DNA of 64,000 nt. Source: Viridothelium virens. Lineage: Eukaryota > Ascomycota > Dothideomycetes > Trypetheliales > Trypetheliaceae. The first letter of the stretch is position 1; each line of letters begins with the position of its first letter. Positions 23,299 through 35,063 of this stretch are shown here, one piece after another. The stretch lies in contig ML991797.1 of the NCBI GenBank assembly GCA_010094025.1, positions 1 through 64,000 of the forward strand, given 5' to 3'. The position numbers and the translations under genes were made by a program. The notes under the pieces were generated by a model. The model was not told where the DNA came from and made no database searches. It saw only the letters and a program-made list of their open reading frames with translations.

Positions 23299-26200
23299 TT
23301 CGATGTCGTACGGGTATTTTCAGACATGAGACCCGGCATCGAACATAATGAAATAGGAGAAGCAAAAGTGTCAAAAGACTTAGCCTAGAGCAACTCACCA
23401 AAACCTGCCTTGCACAAATGATCTTGAGATCACCCAGAGTTTCGCTGACGTTTTCGCACAGCCTTTGTTGCACCTTCCTCAACATATCAACGAAAAAAGT
23501 GACAGCAGTGACCGGGTCCACTTTGCAAGAGCTACCGGAAACGATGAAAGTACTCAATATGTTTTCACTTACGTTTGATATCTCCGTATTCCAAAGCGAC
23601 ATGGAAATCGACTTACGCTGCGAGTGAGTCGCTGAATAGTCGAAGTACTGCATTGAAGCTTTAGCGCCTTAAAGAGTGTGATTATCTCCAGGAATAGAAG
23701 CATTTGCCGATCGAAGGCATCGATGAGGCTCCCTCAGAGGGCTCTTTGTCCTCCGCAACCAGTCGTGTCCATACCGAAAATGGGGTGCGGCCACGACAAA
23801 GCAGGTACCGTCGAATCGCGAAATGAGTTTCTTAGATTCAGAATTCAACTCCATCCTAGATACTGGTAACGTGCAAGACTGCGGGTGTCAGTATCGACCA
23901 ACTCAGGCGAGTTCCAATAGTTTTAGGCTCACGAAGACCAGCACCAAAGCATCAAAAAGTGCGGCTGCTCTCACCAAGGGAGCATTTTGGGAGCGTTTCC
24001 AGCACTTTCTCGACAAAAAAGACGGAGACTGAAGCAAGGGTAGCCTTCGAGATTGAACACCGGGCTAATAAAAGCGATGAGACGGTGTCATCGCCTCTAG
24101 TGGGAATGGCCGCTGGGAAGGGTTGCAATTAAAAATACACCCTACCACTGCAAGTACTCCAAGCACCCCGCCTTTTAAGAAGCACAAAAAATGACATACA
24201 CATGTCTCAGAGAGTTACACTGCTTCCGATGGAAATGTGGACATGACCCATCACTGGAGCAACTGGTAAGAATGCTGAGAACGCCAGTTTCCAGGGTGTC
24301 TAAAATTGCTGAATTTCGGTGATGTTCGTTCCACAGGGTCAAGTGCTAATGTGCAGAGCCGTCCCTACTATCTTAACGGTTTGCTACGGTGAGCTTCGGA
24401 TGTGCAAGCTTTTGGTAGTCTCTGCCAGGTAGGCTGGATTGTTGCGGTAGGTGGGTTGGTTAGAAAACCAGAGGTGGAGTTTTCTGAACGAATGATCTTC
24501 ATTTCATGAAGCAGACGGATGTCTGGTCTAGTACGTCGTATGGTCGTGATACTTACAACCTCTGGTGTTTGTCGGGTAAACATTGAGTCTGGGCTTTTGG
24601 AGCTCGTTTAGTGCGTAGCTTTCTCCCTTGGGCTCGGAGTTGTGGATGAACTTATACGGACACGCTGTGACATTAGTTGTGTGTTGGGCAATTCTCTCAT
24701 GAAAAAGCAGCTAAGCATTTTGGTCAGTAACGAGGCTCGCTCACGGCCAGATCGGCCAGATCGGCCAGCATGCCGCCAGCTCATCCTCAGAGCCATCAAT
24801 GGCACTGGAGGCAATCTGAAAGAAATCCACAGTGGAAGGTAACGTATCACGAATCAAGTGGGCGATCGATCCTGTTCCCATTCTCCTGATAGATCGAGTG
24901 CTCATAGGAACTTGGGGGATTGCATAAACTGCAGACTCAAGCGGCGAATGTGCTTTCACTCATCTGGACTTGTCGAAGACGTGAAAAATCCTACGGTAAA
25001 ATTGTCTTGATGCTGAATGCGAGAGAATCAAAGGGATAGATCGCCATCGGAGCCAGACATCGATTCAGCCCTTTGGCTGAATACGGAATGGGTGGCCATA
25101 ACAAAGAGGCTGACGATACGGCATCAAAGGCTGTACCGAGTACTGCTCTTTAGTCATACACTCGATGTCGTGGATATCTCTCATGTGAAAGAGCTGTAGC
25201 TCTTTCGCCGTAGCTTGCAGGTATTCAGCAGGGAGGGTTGACGATGAAAGTAGAGAAACGATCTGAGCGCGGAGGACAACACCAGAATGCTCTAGGACCA
25301 AAGCGGCTTAGTCCGTCTCCGTCCATCGCTTTCGCTCCGGTTTCATTTCCAACTTTCACCATCGCATTTCGTGAACGTAATACAACACTGACCATGTGCT
25401 GTTCAGAAACTCGTATCAATACTGACACATAATGAGAACCGGTGCGTGCTAATATCCGAATAGCTTTTTGGCGGTCTTCCATAGCTCGTGCCTGTAACGA
25501 TTCATACTGCAGAAGTTTTCTCATGCTTAAGTCTGAACCTTGTTCGCGTATATACTCCTCCTATAGAAATTTGTTCCCTTCTTTTCTCTGGCTTTTATCT
25601 AGCCTTGCTAAGAAGGTCTTCAAGAATGATTGTATCCCATCCCTCATCCCCCACTCATAGAGCACCCGTCTTTATACCAGTACTAATGCGCAATGACCAG
25701 ACGGTCGAGGTTCTATGGCCGGCGCACTACTCGAAATGGATCTGTTGACACAACTTTCCACTCTTCCAAGCACCCTTCCGAGGTACTTCCGAAGATTAGT
25801 CGATGCTTTGCTCGCTTAGTTTCAATTACCGGCCATAGCGTTTCGTGGACTCACAGAAATGAAAGTAAACCACAACAACAAGCTTAATTTCAGAGCTGCG
25901 TGACACGATTCTCGATATACGTCCTGAACTCTCGGTACCTGGTGCCTTGCGAGAAGGAATCTGCAGAGTGGGATGACAACAAATGCGTAGTACGGGACTA
26001 CAAGAGCCATACCAGCCTCAAGAGTCCGGCGATCGAGTTGACAGATTGAGGAGAACCAGCGCAACCAACATGGCAAGCCCAAAACATCAGCCTCAAAGTG
26101 AGCGCCCTGTGCGGCCAGCTGCAGGAGGAAGCCTCGAACGTAAGTCAAGAAGAAGGCGTATGCCATAGCGATTCAAGGAAGAAGACCCGGCCAAGCGGCA

Positions 26201-26363
26201 GGATTATCAGCAGAAAAGGGACTGGATTCTGATATTTTGTCGGAGAAATTGAACCGCGAGTTACAAGATGAGAACGAAATTTATGCACTCAGGAATCCTG
26301 GAAAGCTTTTACTGCTGAGTGCGCGACCATTATGGTACTCCGTTTATTAGCGCGAGTATATTG
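23299..26363. other. 3-kb region without a supported gene
   Basis: Contains only short frames. One at 25225-25524 (minus, 99 codons, ATG start) and one near 26069-26140 (plus, starting MASPKHQPQSERPVRPAAGG) have somewhat protein-like composition but no recognised domain or clear splice partners. The left part presumably holds the amylase promoter. No RNA gene, terminal repeat or transposon was seen. Confidence 0.35.
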
Positions 26364-28043
26364 TTACGCCCAATGTTCCCTCTCGCCTGTGGCCATCCCC
26401 TTGACAGGATTTCCCGTGCGACCATTCAATATCTGTCCCTTTCCTCTCTTTAAATATTTCCCATCTCCCATCTTGCCAATGAGACCACCGTTATCACGAT
26501 CCCAAACTACGTTGCCACGCAAGATGGTATACCGCGGCCAACTTTTCACAGTCATACCTTCATACGGGGTATAGTCTATGTCGTGATGCAACATGCTGTT
26601 TGTAATGGTCACGCCGTTTTCCTTTTCTATCGACCAAATGACAAGATCTGCGTCGTATCCTGGGGCTATGCTTCCTTTGATCCCATCGAGACCGTACAGC
26701 TTCGCTGGATTCGTTGCCGTGACTTGCACGAACCTTGGCATGGTGATTCTGTTTCCTTGTTCTATCCTACCCGCTCTGTTGAACAAAAGCGGCATCCTTG
26801 TCTCGACACCAGGAAGGCCGTTCGGAATCTTGGTGAACTTCGGGATGCCGTTGATGAGACCCAGCCGCTTTCCACCCGGGACGTTGTACTTCGATGGTGC
26901 ATGATCTGAAGAAAAAGTGGTGATTGTTCCATTGGCAACGTTTTGCCATAGACAGTCGAGATCTGAAGGCTCATGTCTCAGAGGGGGACTACAAACACTT
27001 TTCGCACCATGGTAGTGGTCGTCTTCTGTTTTCTTCAGCTTCTCACTTAGGAGATACAGATATTGAGGACACGTCTCGGCATGGATCGGAAGCAGTCGGC
27101 CTTGTGCGGCTCGAACGTGCTGTAAAGCAGTTTCCGATGACATGTGCACGAGAAGAACAGGAGCATCAATGATTTCTGCAAGACATATGGCACGGTATGA
27201 GGCTTCCGCCTCTGCGAGCTGGGGTCTAGCAAACGCATGGAAATATGGCTCGGTGTGCCCGCGAGCTTCGAGACGCTCAATGATTAGATCAATCATGTCG
27301 CTGTTCTCGGCATGAATCATAGTAGTCATTCCCAAAGCTCGGCAAGCCGTCATGATGTCCAGGAGCTGGCGGTCGGAAAGCTTCATTGGCTCGTAGGTCA
27401 TGTACAGTTTGACACTGGTGATGCCTTCTTCCTTTGCCAACATAGGTAATTCCTTCTCCAGGATGGTCTTGTTCGGATTGGTGAGAATCATGTGAAAGCC
27501 ATAGTCAGAATAGCTCTGGTCGGTTGACTTAGCCTGATAGTCTCTAAGAACTGGTATTAGGGAATCATTTGTCTTCTCCTGGGAGACAAATGCAATTATC
27601 GTGGTTGTGCCCCCAGCGATGGCGCTGCGCGATCCAGTCTCCCAGTTATCTCCTGCAACAAGTTGAGAAAAGCAAAGTTCTGCAAGCTAATCTGGCGTCG
27701 TGGCAGCTTACCTGTAGGGCAATTGCGCTGAGAGAGATGTACATGGCTGTCCACTCCCCCAGGAGTAATATATCCCCCTTCAGCGTCAATTACCTTGGTG
27801 TTTGGACCCTGAGGAAGACCCACTCCAATGCACGAAATCTTTCCATTTTTGACTCCAATCTCAAGGCCCGGAGGATGCACTTCTGCTGCGGTCACCTGCA
27901 TAAGTCACGTCAGCTACCGCCGCAGTCATCATTCCAGAGTCCTGGGTAATGGATCAAGCACAAAAAACAGCCATTCCCGCAATTGGCGCTCTCAGCGTCG
28001 AACTTACAATGAATCCATTTTTCACGACGAGATCGAAGTCCAT
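26364..28043 (-). CDS. Dihydropyrimidinase/hydantoinase (cyclic imide hydrolase)
   Basis: Three exons: 28008-28043, 27712-27895 and 26364-27652; introns of 112 and 59 bp (GTAAGT...GCAG, GTAAGC...TGCAG). The product is 502 residues. All metal-site residues of the amidohydrolase family are visible: HVH (H63, H65), the lysine to be carboxylated in TSVKLYMTYE (K155), IHAEN (H187), LVHMSS (H243) and SSDHAP (D323). Y160 is in the position of the substrate-orienting tyrosine. The enzyme opens dihydropyrimidine, hydantoin or similar cyclic diamides to N-carbamoyl amino acids in the cytosol. It is transcribed away from a carbamoylase gene that would catalyse the next step. Length and motifs are normal; no break is seen. 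Confidence 0.95.
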
Positions 28044-28702
28044 CTCTGTATCCGAAGGGCAGGATGGCTTTTCCTCCTCTTGGGTCGAGTCTCCATCGTC
28101 CCATGATTTCGGTACCTAGCTCAGCTTAATATAAAGAGCAAGTAGAGCGGGATCATCGATTTCCGTGGGACATGGCCATGGGCTTCCTACCTAAGCACCA
28201 TGATCGCCTTAACAGGCAGGACATTGCGAAAGGAAGCTCTCAGTGCGCTGTTAGTCAGGGTTTTTCGGTGATGTCAGGCCACACCCCGCCATGCCCCTCA
28301 TAGCACCGCTGGGTTGGCGATAAGAGTTTAGCAAATAACCTATACCGAGACCCTGACTCGATTTGACATGGACTCCGGGTGGTTGGGGAGATCTTATCGC
28401 TTGTACCCTCCCTTCGGATGATGGTGTTGACACTCCTTTGTCAATGCTGGTCTTTGCCCAGGCATTGGCTTTCGCAAATTTTCAGTATCGTCGCATACAT
28501 CAGCGCTTCCGGAAATCTATGCGCGCTGATTCAAATCTTCATCTAGAGCAGCAGCTAAGTCAAAAATTTTATCTTATTATAATTGCTTCGAGTCTTCTTT
28601 TGCTCGCTGCCAGCAGGTTCGCAGAGTACTTTCATTTGGGCTCCCTCTTCAGTCATTCTCCTTCCTGAAATCACTTCACATTTACCAATCAAAACAACCA
28701 TC
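28044..28702. promoter_or_regulatory. Shared promoter region of the hydantoinase/carbamoylase pair
   Basis: 659 bases between two divergent ATGs. Three GATA-factor type sites (HGATAR) occur: CGATAA at 28318-28323, its reverse TTATCG at 28394-28399 and TTATCT at 28569-28574. About two would be expected by chance in this length, so they are only suggestive of control by a nitrogen regulator of the AreA/NIT2 type. A pyrimidine-rich leader and TCACATTTACCAATC-type sequence precede the carbamoylase start. Confidence 0.45.
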
Positions 28703-29814
28703 ATGCCTCGCAAATTCAAAGTCGCCGCCGCCCAAGTCGGCGCCGTCCACAAGTGGACCCCCCGCACCTCCACGCTCAAACGTCTCATCGGCCTCCTCCA
28801 CTCCGCCCACTCCCAAGGCGCCCGCCTCGTCGTCTTCCCCGAATGCGCCTTCACCACCTTCTTCCCGCGCTACACCATGAGCGAGCCCCCCGAAATCGAC
28901 GCGTGGTTCGAGCACGGCGACGACCCCTCCGAGAGCCCCAACACCAAACCGCTCTTCGACGAAGCCCGCGAGCTGGGCGTCGACATCTACGTCGGCTACG
29001 CAGAGCGCACGTCCGACGGCACGAGCTACAACAGCTGCGTCTACTACTCCGGAGCGCTGGGAAAGGTGGTCAGCAAGTACCGGAAGCTGCATCTCCCCGG
29101 GACGAAGGATCCCTTTCCCGAGAAGGACGCCGTCAACCAGCTCGAGAAGCGGTATTTCACGCCGGGCGACCTCGGCTTCCGCGCTTTTCGCGCCCCGGAT
29201 CTGGTCGCGGGCGCGCTGAAGAAGGCGGGGTTGGGGGGAAAGGAGGCGGAGACGACGGCGTCGGTGGGGAAGGGCGATCCCGTGGTAGGCATGATGATCT
29301 GTAATGATAGGCGATGGCCGGAGGCGTGGCGCGTGTTGGGCTTGCAGGGGGTGGAGCTGGTGCTCTGCGGGTTTAATACGAACTCGTACGCACCACAGCT
29401 GTGGGGGTCGCGCCAGGAGATGACGGTGGAGGAGGCGGACAAGGAATCGCGCTTTCATCATGCGCTGACGATGCAGGCGAATTCGTACATGAACGCCTGC
29501 TTTTCAGTCAGTGCGGCCAGAGCCGGATGGGATGACGATAAGTTTGGGTTGATTGGGGGGAGTTCGATTGTTGATCCTCAGGGGCACATTGTGGCAGAGA
29601 CGAAAACGGATGGTGATGAGGTTGTCGTAGCAGAGATCGATCTCGAAGACTGCAGACAAGGCAAGGAAAAAGTATGCAGCTCTCCCAAGCGCCGAATTGG
29701 GAAGTGATGACTAACATTTTGTAGACCTTCGATTTTGCAAGGCACCGACGAGTTGAGACGTACGGCTTGATTGCATCACAGACTGGAGTCGAAGAGCCAC
29801 CGCTGCTGGAATGA
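28703..29814 (+). CDS. N-carbamoyl-D-amino acid amidohydrolase-like nitrilase (carbamoylase)
   Basis: Two exons: 28703-29671 and 29725-29814 (53-bp intron GTATGC...TGTAG), 352 residues. The nitrilase-superfamily triad is E47 (VVFPECAFTTFFPR), K128 (KYRKLHLPG) and C200 (MMICNDRRWPEAWR). The blocks FTTFFPRY, LEKRYFTPGDLGF, NDRRWPEAWRVLGLQG and the tail FDFARHRRVETYGLI match bacterial D-carbamoylases more closely than beta-ureidopropionases. Unlike those bacterial enzymes there is a Gly/Lys-rich insert at residues ~165-193. Expected reaction: N-carbamoyl amino acid to amino acid plus CO2 and ammonia, following the neighbouring ring-opening enzyme. The stereochemistry is inferred from motif similarity only. 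Coding strand switches from C-rich to G-rich near 29.1 kb. Confidence 0.93.
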
Positions 29815-29974
29815 AGATATCGAGCCGAACCGAGGACTCTGATCGGTCGTGGAGCATCATGTTGAGCAAGCCGGAGATTTCAGATATCCACTACTTCGTC
29901 GAAAGATATCCATATAAAGATATATCCTAGACTTTTAATGGTAGTTCCGTAGTCTTCGCCATTTTACCGCCCAT

Positions 29975-32900
29975 TCACAGTGCTACCTTACCGTGAGCTT
30001 CACCAATTATCCAAAACACCATAGCGCCAGTCGCTAAGGTTATCGTGCTATCGAATCCGAAAAAAGTATGTGCACGAATTCATCGAGTATAGTATAAACA
30101 AGGTGGATGCTGGCAAGACGTTAGCAGGTGCTCCAAAGAAAAAGCTAAATTTGTCGATAAGGCTGAGAGAGGCACCCACTTCAACCGCTGATTATTCATC
30201 ACCGCAAAGATCCTTCGACTCGCCGCCTGCGCGTTCGACCTCCCCACCACACTTCCCGCCATGTCCGGCACTAACGTCGCCAGCAGTACCCCAGCCTCTT
30301 TCCGAGTCTTGGCTTTCTCTGCCTCCGTCCGCGGCGCCGACTGCTCCCTCATTTTCCCACCAGGCCACATCGTATCTTTGGCGAGGTTGATGTACCGCGC
30401 CACCGAGTCTTCCTCCAGATACATCTTCGCGCTCTCCCGAACCTTCCGCTCGATGGTGCCGCCGAGGAGCTGATGCAGCACGACGACGACAGCGCGGCCG
30501 CGAAGCCAGTTATTGCCCTTGTTGAGCTCGAAGGCCTCAAGGAAGAGGTCGCAGATGGGCTTGACGAACGGTTCGAACTCGCGGTTTTCGAAAGCTTCGA
30601 GCTCGGCCTCAGCTTCGGCGGCGGTGGTGACATTGTTGACGAGCGGAGAGGTGGAGGCGGAGGTAGATGTCGTGCTGGTGGTAGCGGTGGTGTTTGTGCT
30701 CATTTGTGTCGTTGCGGCAGAGATGATATTCTGGCCAGCGAGAGAAAGCTGATCGAGGACGGGAATGTTGCCGAGGAACTCTTCCATACCATCTGTGACG
30801 GAATTGTAGATGCGACTTACAAAATCTTTGGTATCGACCTCAGAGCCAGTTCCGCCATTGGCTGAGATAGCTTGCTGTGAGAGAAAAGCGCGAAGTTCAC
30901 GACTGCGACAAATGGCGGGAATTTGCAAGAGGCCATTGAGATATCGCTCCAGTGCCGACTTCCGCTTCTCCAGGAAGTCCTTTTGAAGTTTAAGGACTAC
31001 CTGACGGCGAGGAAACTCGAGGTTTCGAACAACTTGATAACGTGCTCGTAGTCGCTTATTGAGTTCGTGGAACTCACTATATCGACGAGCGATAGCCCAG
31101 ACTGCCGCCGGCATTTGATCACCCGCTTGTCTTCGTACTTCTATGACATCTAAAATAATGTGTCAGAACACTGTAGGACAATGGCAGGGACTGCACTACT
31201 CACACAAGGCATACTCGCGGCCGTCTTCCTCGTTGTCCACCATGATGGATTTGATGTTTATAGTGGCACGGCCGAACAAGCTATTATCGCTTTCTTGGAC
31301 AATATACTGTTGCCTTTGCAGCTCCTTTCGATGGATTTCTCTCTGTAGACTTGCCTTTGATTTCTTCAAAATTCTCAGCTCTGCGGCATTGTTGGTAAGC
31401 TCAGCTTTTTTCGTAAGAGAGTCAACGATAGATTCCTGCGAGACCAGCTTCTCAATGTCCAGTGTAAGGGCGTCGATGGCCTCCGCCAAACCCAAGTCGC
31501 CAGGTGCTGCTTCATGGATTTGATCTTCATCTCTGTTCTCGCCCTGGTCCGCATCTTCATGCTCATCCTCGATGAACTTCTCCTCGTCACCAAAAAGAGC
31601 ATCTTCTGAGAAGACTCCCCTTCGGGTCGGAGCGCCTACTAGACCCAATGAGGCAAGACTTGGCTTGTCCTTTTCTCTCGAAGCATCGAACCCGATAGGT
31701 CGGCTGAACTCCATAGAGCTTCTCTGGGAATCGCCATCTGGTAAGGCTTTGAGTTCTTTCTCGGAGAACAGAGAATCCTTCTCAGGCGCATTTTCAAGGA
31801 TATCGTTCAGAGCCTCTTCCATAGCGTCAACTGCTTGGGTGTTGTCTGGCTCTTGTCGGACTGATTCTCGATCAGAATCTATGCTGGCTGTCGATCGAGC
31901 CAAGGGATCATTGTCAAGATCATCCTCAAATAACGGTAATCTTTGGCTTGTGTCATCGAATGATCGGCGCATTGGTGACACCGCCTCGGCTATCAAAGCT
32001 GCACTTTTGAGGTCCGTATGAGAAGCCACTGCTCGCCTTAGGTTACTCGCCTTGCCATTCGCACGGGGAGGTTTTAGGGAATGTTTCGGAGGACTTGTTG
32101 GGGATAGAGATTGAGTACTCCCTATGCTAGCTTGCCTTTCTGGGTTATTCGGGACAGCAGATACTTCATCAGACGCCAGCCACTTGAAGTAGAGATCGGA
32201 TTTTTTAAAACCTTGGAAGTGCGGCTCCTTCATTACCAGGAAAGCGCTAGTTTGGGTCTTTAAGACTGCTCGTCTTGCGTCCTGATACTGCTGAGGAGTG
32301 GCACTGTTGCCGACCTTGAGGAATGTATTTACCGCAGACTGCGCTTCCGCCGAGACCCTGATTTCAGGTCGTGACAGATATGCTTCCTGTATTTGTGCAA
32401 CATCGGCACGGTCGGAAGAGGTCCACATGGGTGGTTGTTGAGCGAGTTCGGCTGGGTCGTCGTTGTCTTCCTCCAAAGGATTTCTGATTCCATCCACGAC
32501 AATCCAGAACTGAACTAGGCGCATCAACCCAACCCGATCCATGTATTCCATAAAGTATGATAGACCTGAAGCATCGTACAACACATCTCGTAGAGAGGTT
32601 TTTTCGAAACGTGACGTTGTTCGACTTGACTGCTGCTGTGCCGTCACGGACAACTTAGGTCTTGTCGTGCTACCCGCTCCCAGGTGTGCAACCTTTTGGT
32701 CCAAGAGTCGTTTCCCAGCCTCAAGTCGGCGAACGTAGATAGCATCCTGACCCTGGACTCCATTTTCTCGCCTGATCTGACTAGCGACTTCGCTTCGAAA
32801 GCGACGAGCATCCGAGAGGTTATTGCATTTCCGAATTGCCCGAATGAAGCGTTCGAATTTCCGTTCGTTGTCATTAGGCATGATCCTTGGAAAAGAGCTT

Positions 32901-33850
32901 GTCTTAGGAGATCTTGGAGAGGGTGGCGCATGTTCATCCAGCGCAGCTCGTAGTTTTCGGACAGTCTTGCGATCGTTAAGCATTGCTCTTCCGTAGGTCA
33001 CCATGAGCTGATTCCAAGTATCGGCGTCGGCAAACATTTGCATGATGGGAAAGAACACAGCACAGGCAACCAATTCCTTGATAAGTGTAGATACAACACG
33101 ACTGCCAGTCATATTATGAGGTAGAACTTGGTTCACCAGCCGTGCAACAAGTCCACGCAAATACTGTTGTTGATGTAGTTTTGTGTCGGATGATGCTATC
33201 GTTGCTGCTGGATGCAGTCGACCATCTTTGTATTTCCCAGCTATTGCGAGATCCAGCTCGTCCGACTCTGTAATATTCCTTGTCAAGGTCTTGCCGCGGA
33301 TTTGACGTTCCGACTCATCAAAGTCTTTCATGTGTGTTGTGATGAGCGGCACAATCCGAGAGATAACCACTTCAACCAGATCCTGATCCAGAAGCCTATC
33401 TCTTATATTCCCCAGAGCCGCGCGGATTGCTCTGTCCACCTCATTTGCAAATGTAGGTCTGCTGCTGATATTCTTGTACCAACTATTGACATAATCCCGA
33501 AAGATTAGCTCAAGAAGGCCATCAATTGCTTCCGAGATGACGAATGATGCGGGATATAGAGGTTTTCGCCGGTAATAGGATCTTGCTCCTAGCGATTCTG
33601 TTTCCGTCTTCCAAGCCTTTGGTGGAACGAAGGCAGGGAGCCTTGCTCCGTAAGGGCTTGAGCCATTGCTAGATTGTACCGGTCGCGAATTGAGGAGAAT
33701 AGCGGATACTGCGAGCGCGATTGTCGCTGCAACTCCAGCGAGGAATGCATATGGTACCAGGCGTACGAGGGGAATCCAGTGCGTGATGAAACCCCAAGAA
33801 ATGAAAACCGCGATGCATGCGAGTATTACATCTCTGCGAAGGAGAATCAT
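29975..33850 (-). CDS. MDM1: Mdm1-like PXA-RGS-PX-nexin protein
   Basis: Three exons: 31204-33850, 30180-31149 and 29975-30110, giving 1250 residues. Intron 1 (GTGAGT...TTTTAG) joins the tail REYAL to YVIEVRRQ at the start of the PX domain. Intron 2 (GTGGGT...GCCAG) restores NNQRLNIHLVYTILDEFV, the family's usual C-terminal motif. Order: two membrane helices (residues ~5-50), PXA domain (~95-280), RGS-like domain (~418-565), disordered acidic region (~600-800), coiled coil (~810-870), PX domain (~884-990), nexin C-terminal domain (~1060-1215). Yeast Mdm1 tethers ER to the vacuole and binds fatty acids/lipid-droplet sites. A C-terminal extension of ~25 residues after HILF is not typical and may reflect an imperfect last exon. 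The start is the ATG at 33850. Confidence 0.93.
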
Positions 33851-34234
33851 AGTATGAGGAGCGCGCGAAGCTGCTGGTCCCAAGTATTGATCATACTTGC
33901 AGCAGCGCGCCTCGCTACCTCATGACGTTTTCAGGCTCTTGGCGACTGTCAGCGTTGTTGTTTGATCAATGACCCGCAGTTGGCGAAAACGCGGCCAGGA
34001 GTGACGTTAGCAGGTCGGAGTCGGAGACCAGAGCATCCCTTGCTTGCCGCCAAACATGGCCCGCTTGAAGTTGTGAAGTACCTACACTTTATACAATGGT
34101 AATTTTTTGGATTCTAGGTTGATTGCTTTATGGTCTTCGGGGGAAGGGAGTGAGCAGAATGATCGTGTAGAGAACATTACGAGTCTTCTACGATTGTACA
34201 GTATACATTTGGCCATTATTCGAGGCTATATATT
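33851..34234. other. Intergenic region upstream of MDM1
   Basis: 384 bases containing the presumed MDM1 promoter and the 3' end of the next minus-strand gene. No specific element recognised. Confidence 0.4.
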
Positions 34235-35063
34235 TTACCATATGCCGAGCCATTTTTTGACGGGCCTCTTTCTGCCTTCAAAATCTACATATGAACTCTC
34301 TCCCTCTTCTGTCGTAGACTGCGACGGAGCTGTCGGACTTTCTTCCACAACACCCTGAGCCGTTCGTCTCGCTTGCTCTTCAGGTGTAGCAACACCTAAA
34401 CCAAATGGTAGTCGGCGTTCTTCTAGGCCATGAGCGATTCTGTACTCTTTCCTCTTCTGCACATCTTCAGTCTGTCTTCTTCGCCGTTCCGCGGTCTCTG
34501 CCGAGGTCTGTTCAACGTGTAATCTATAGACGCTCCAGAATTGTCTGAAAGAATGAACGGGATGGAGCCTCCAGTCTTCTCTCGTTGGAAGAAGGTGCTT
34601 GAGGGCCGTCTTATCGGTAAAATCTGTAATGAAAACATAGAAAGCGAGTGAGAACAGCACACCCTATGAATCGATGATTAGCGCGTAGTACATTCACCCA
34701 GGAGCTGCCCATCCTTACCATTGATATCCATACGTGAATGCTCTTCTCTCTCAGAAACCAGTTCAGAAAGGTCCCTTCTGGCGGCATCATGTGTGGGTAT
34801 TGCTTGGTCTTCTGCTCTTGCTTCTGCTTTTCGGATAGTGGAGGACCCGGATAGGCTTTGGGTTTCGTACGTAGTCGCGAAGGGTGCGAAGGGGGATTGA
34901 ACTTCGCAGGTTTCTCGAGGACCCGGGGTTTCGAAGAAGTAGATGCATGTCTCTCTAATACGGTCGTGTTTGAATCTGAATGAAGTATTCGAGCAGCCTG
35001 TGCCGAGCGTAAATATTGCCGACCGCGAGGCAGTAAGAATTTGGGAATGGCGAGCTGAGACAT
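34235..35063 (-). CDS. Conserved fungal membrane protein, probably mitochondrial
   Basis: Two exons: 34719-35063 and 34235-34663 (55-bp intron GTAAGG...CATAG), 257 residues. The N-terminus (SQLAIPKFLLPRGRQYLRSA plus further Arg/Ser) looks like a mitochondrial presequence. Splicing joins IHVWISM to GVLFSLAFYVFITDF, forming one transmembrane helix near residue 115-130. Downstream is a basic/charged helix-rich segment (HVEQTSAETAERRRRQTEDV) and a conserved-looking end VDFEGRKRPVKKWLGIW. I recognise the overall pattern as a widespread uncharacterised fungal protein but know no function; inner-membrane location is inferred from presequence and helix. Confidence 0.78.
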
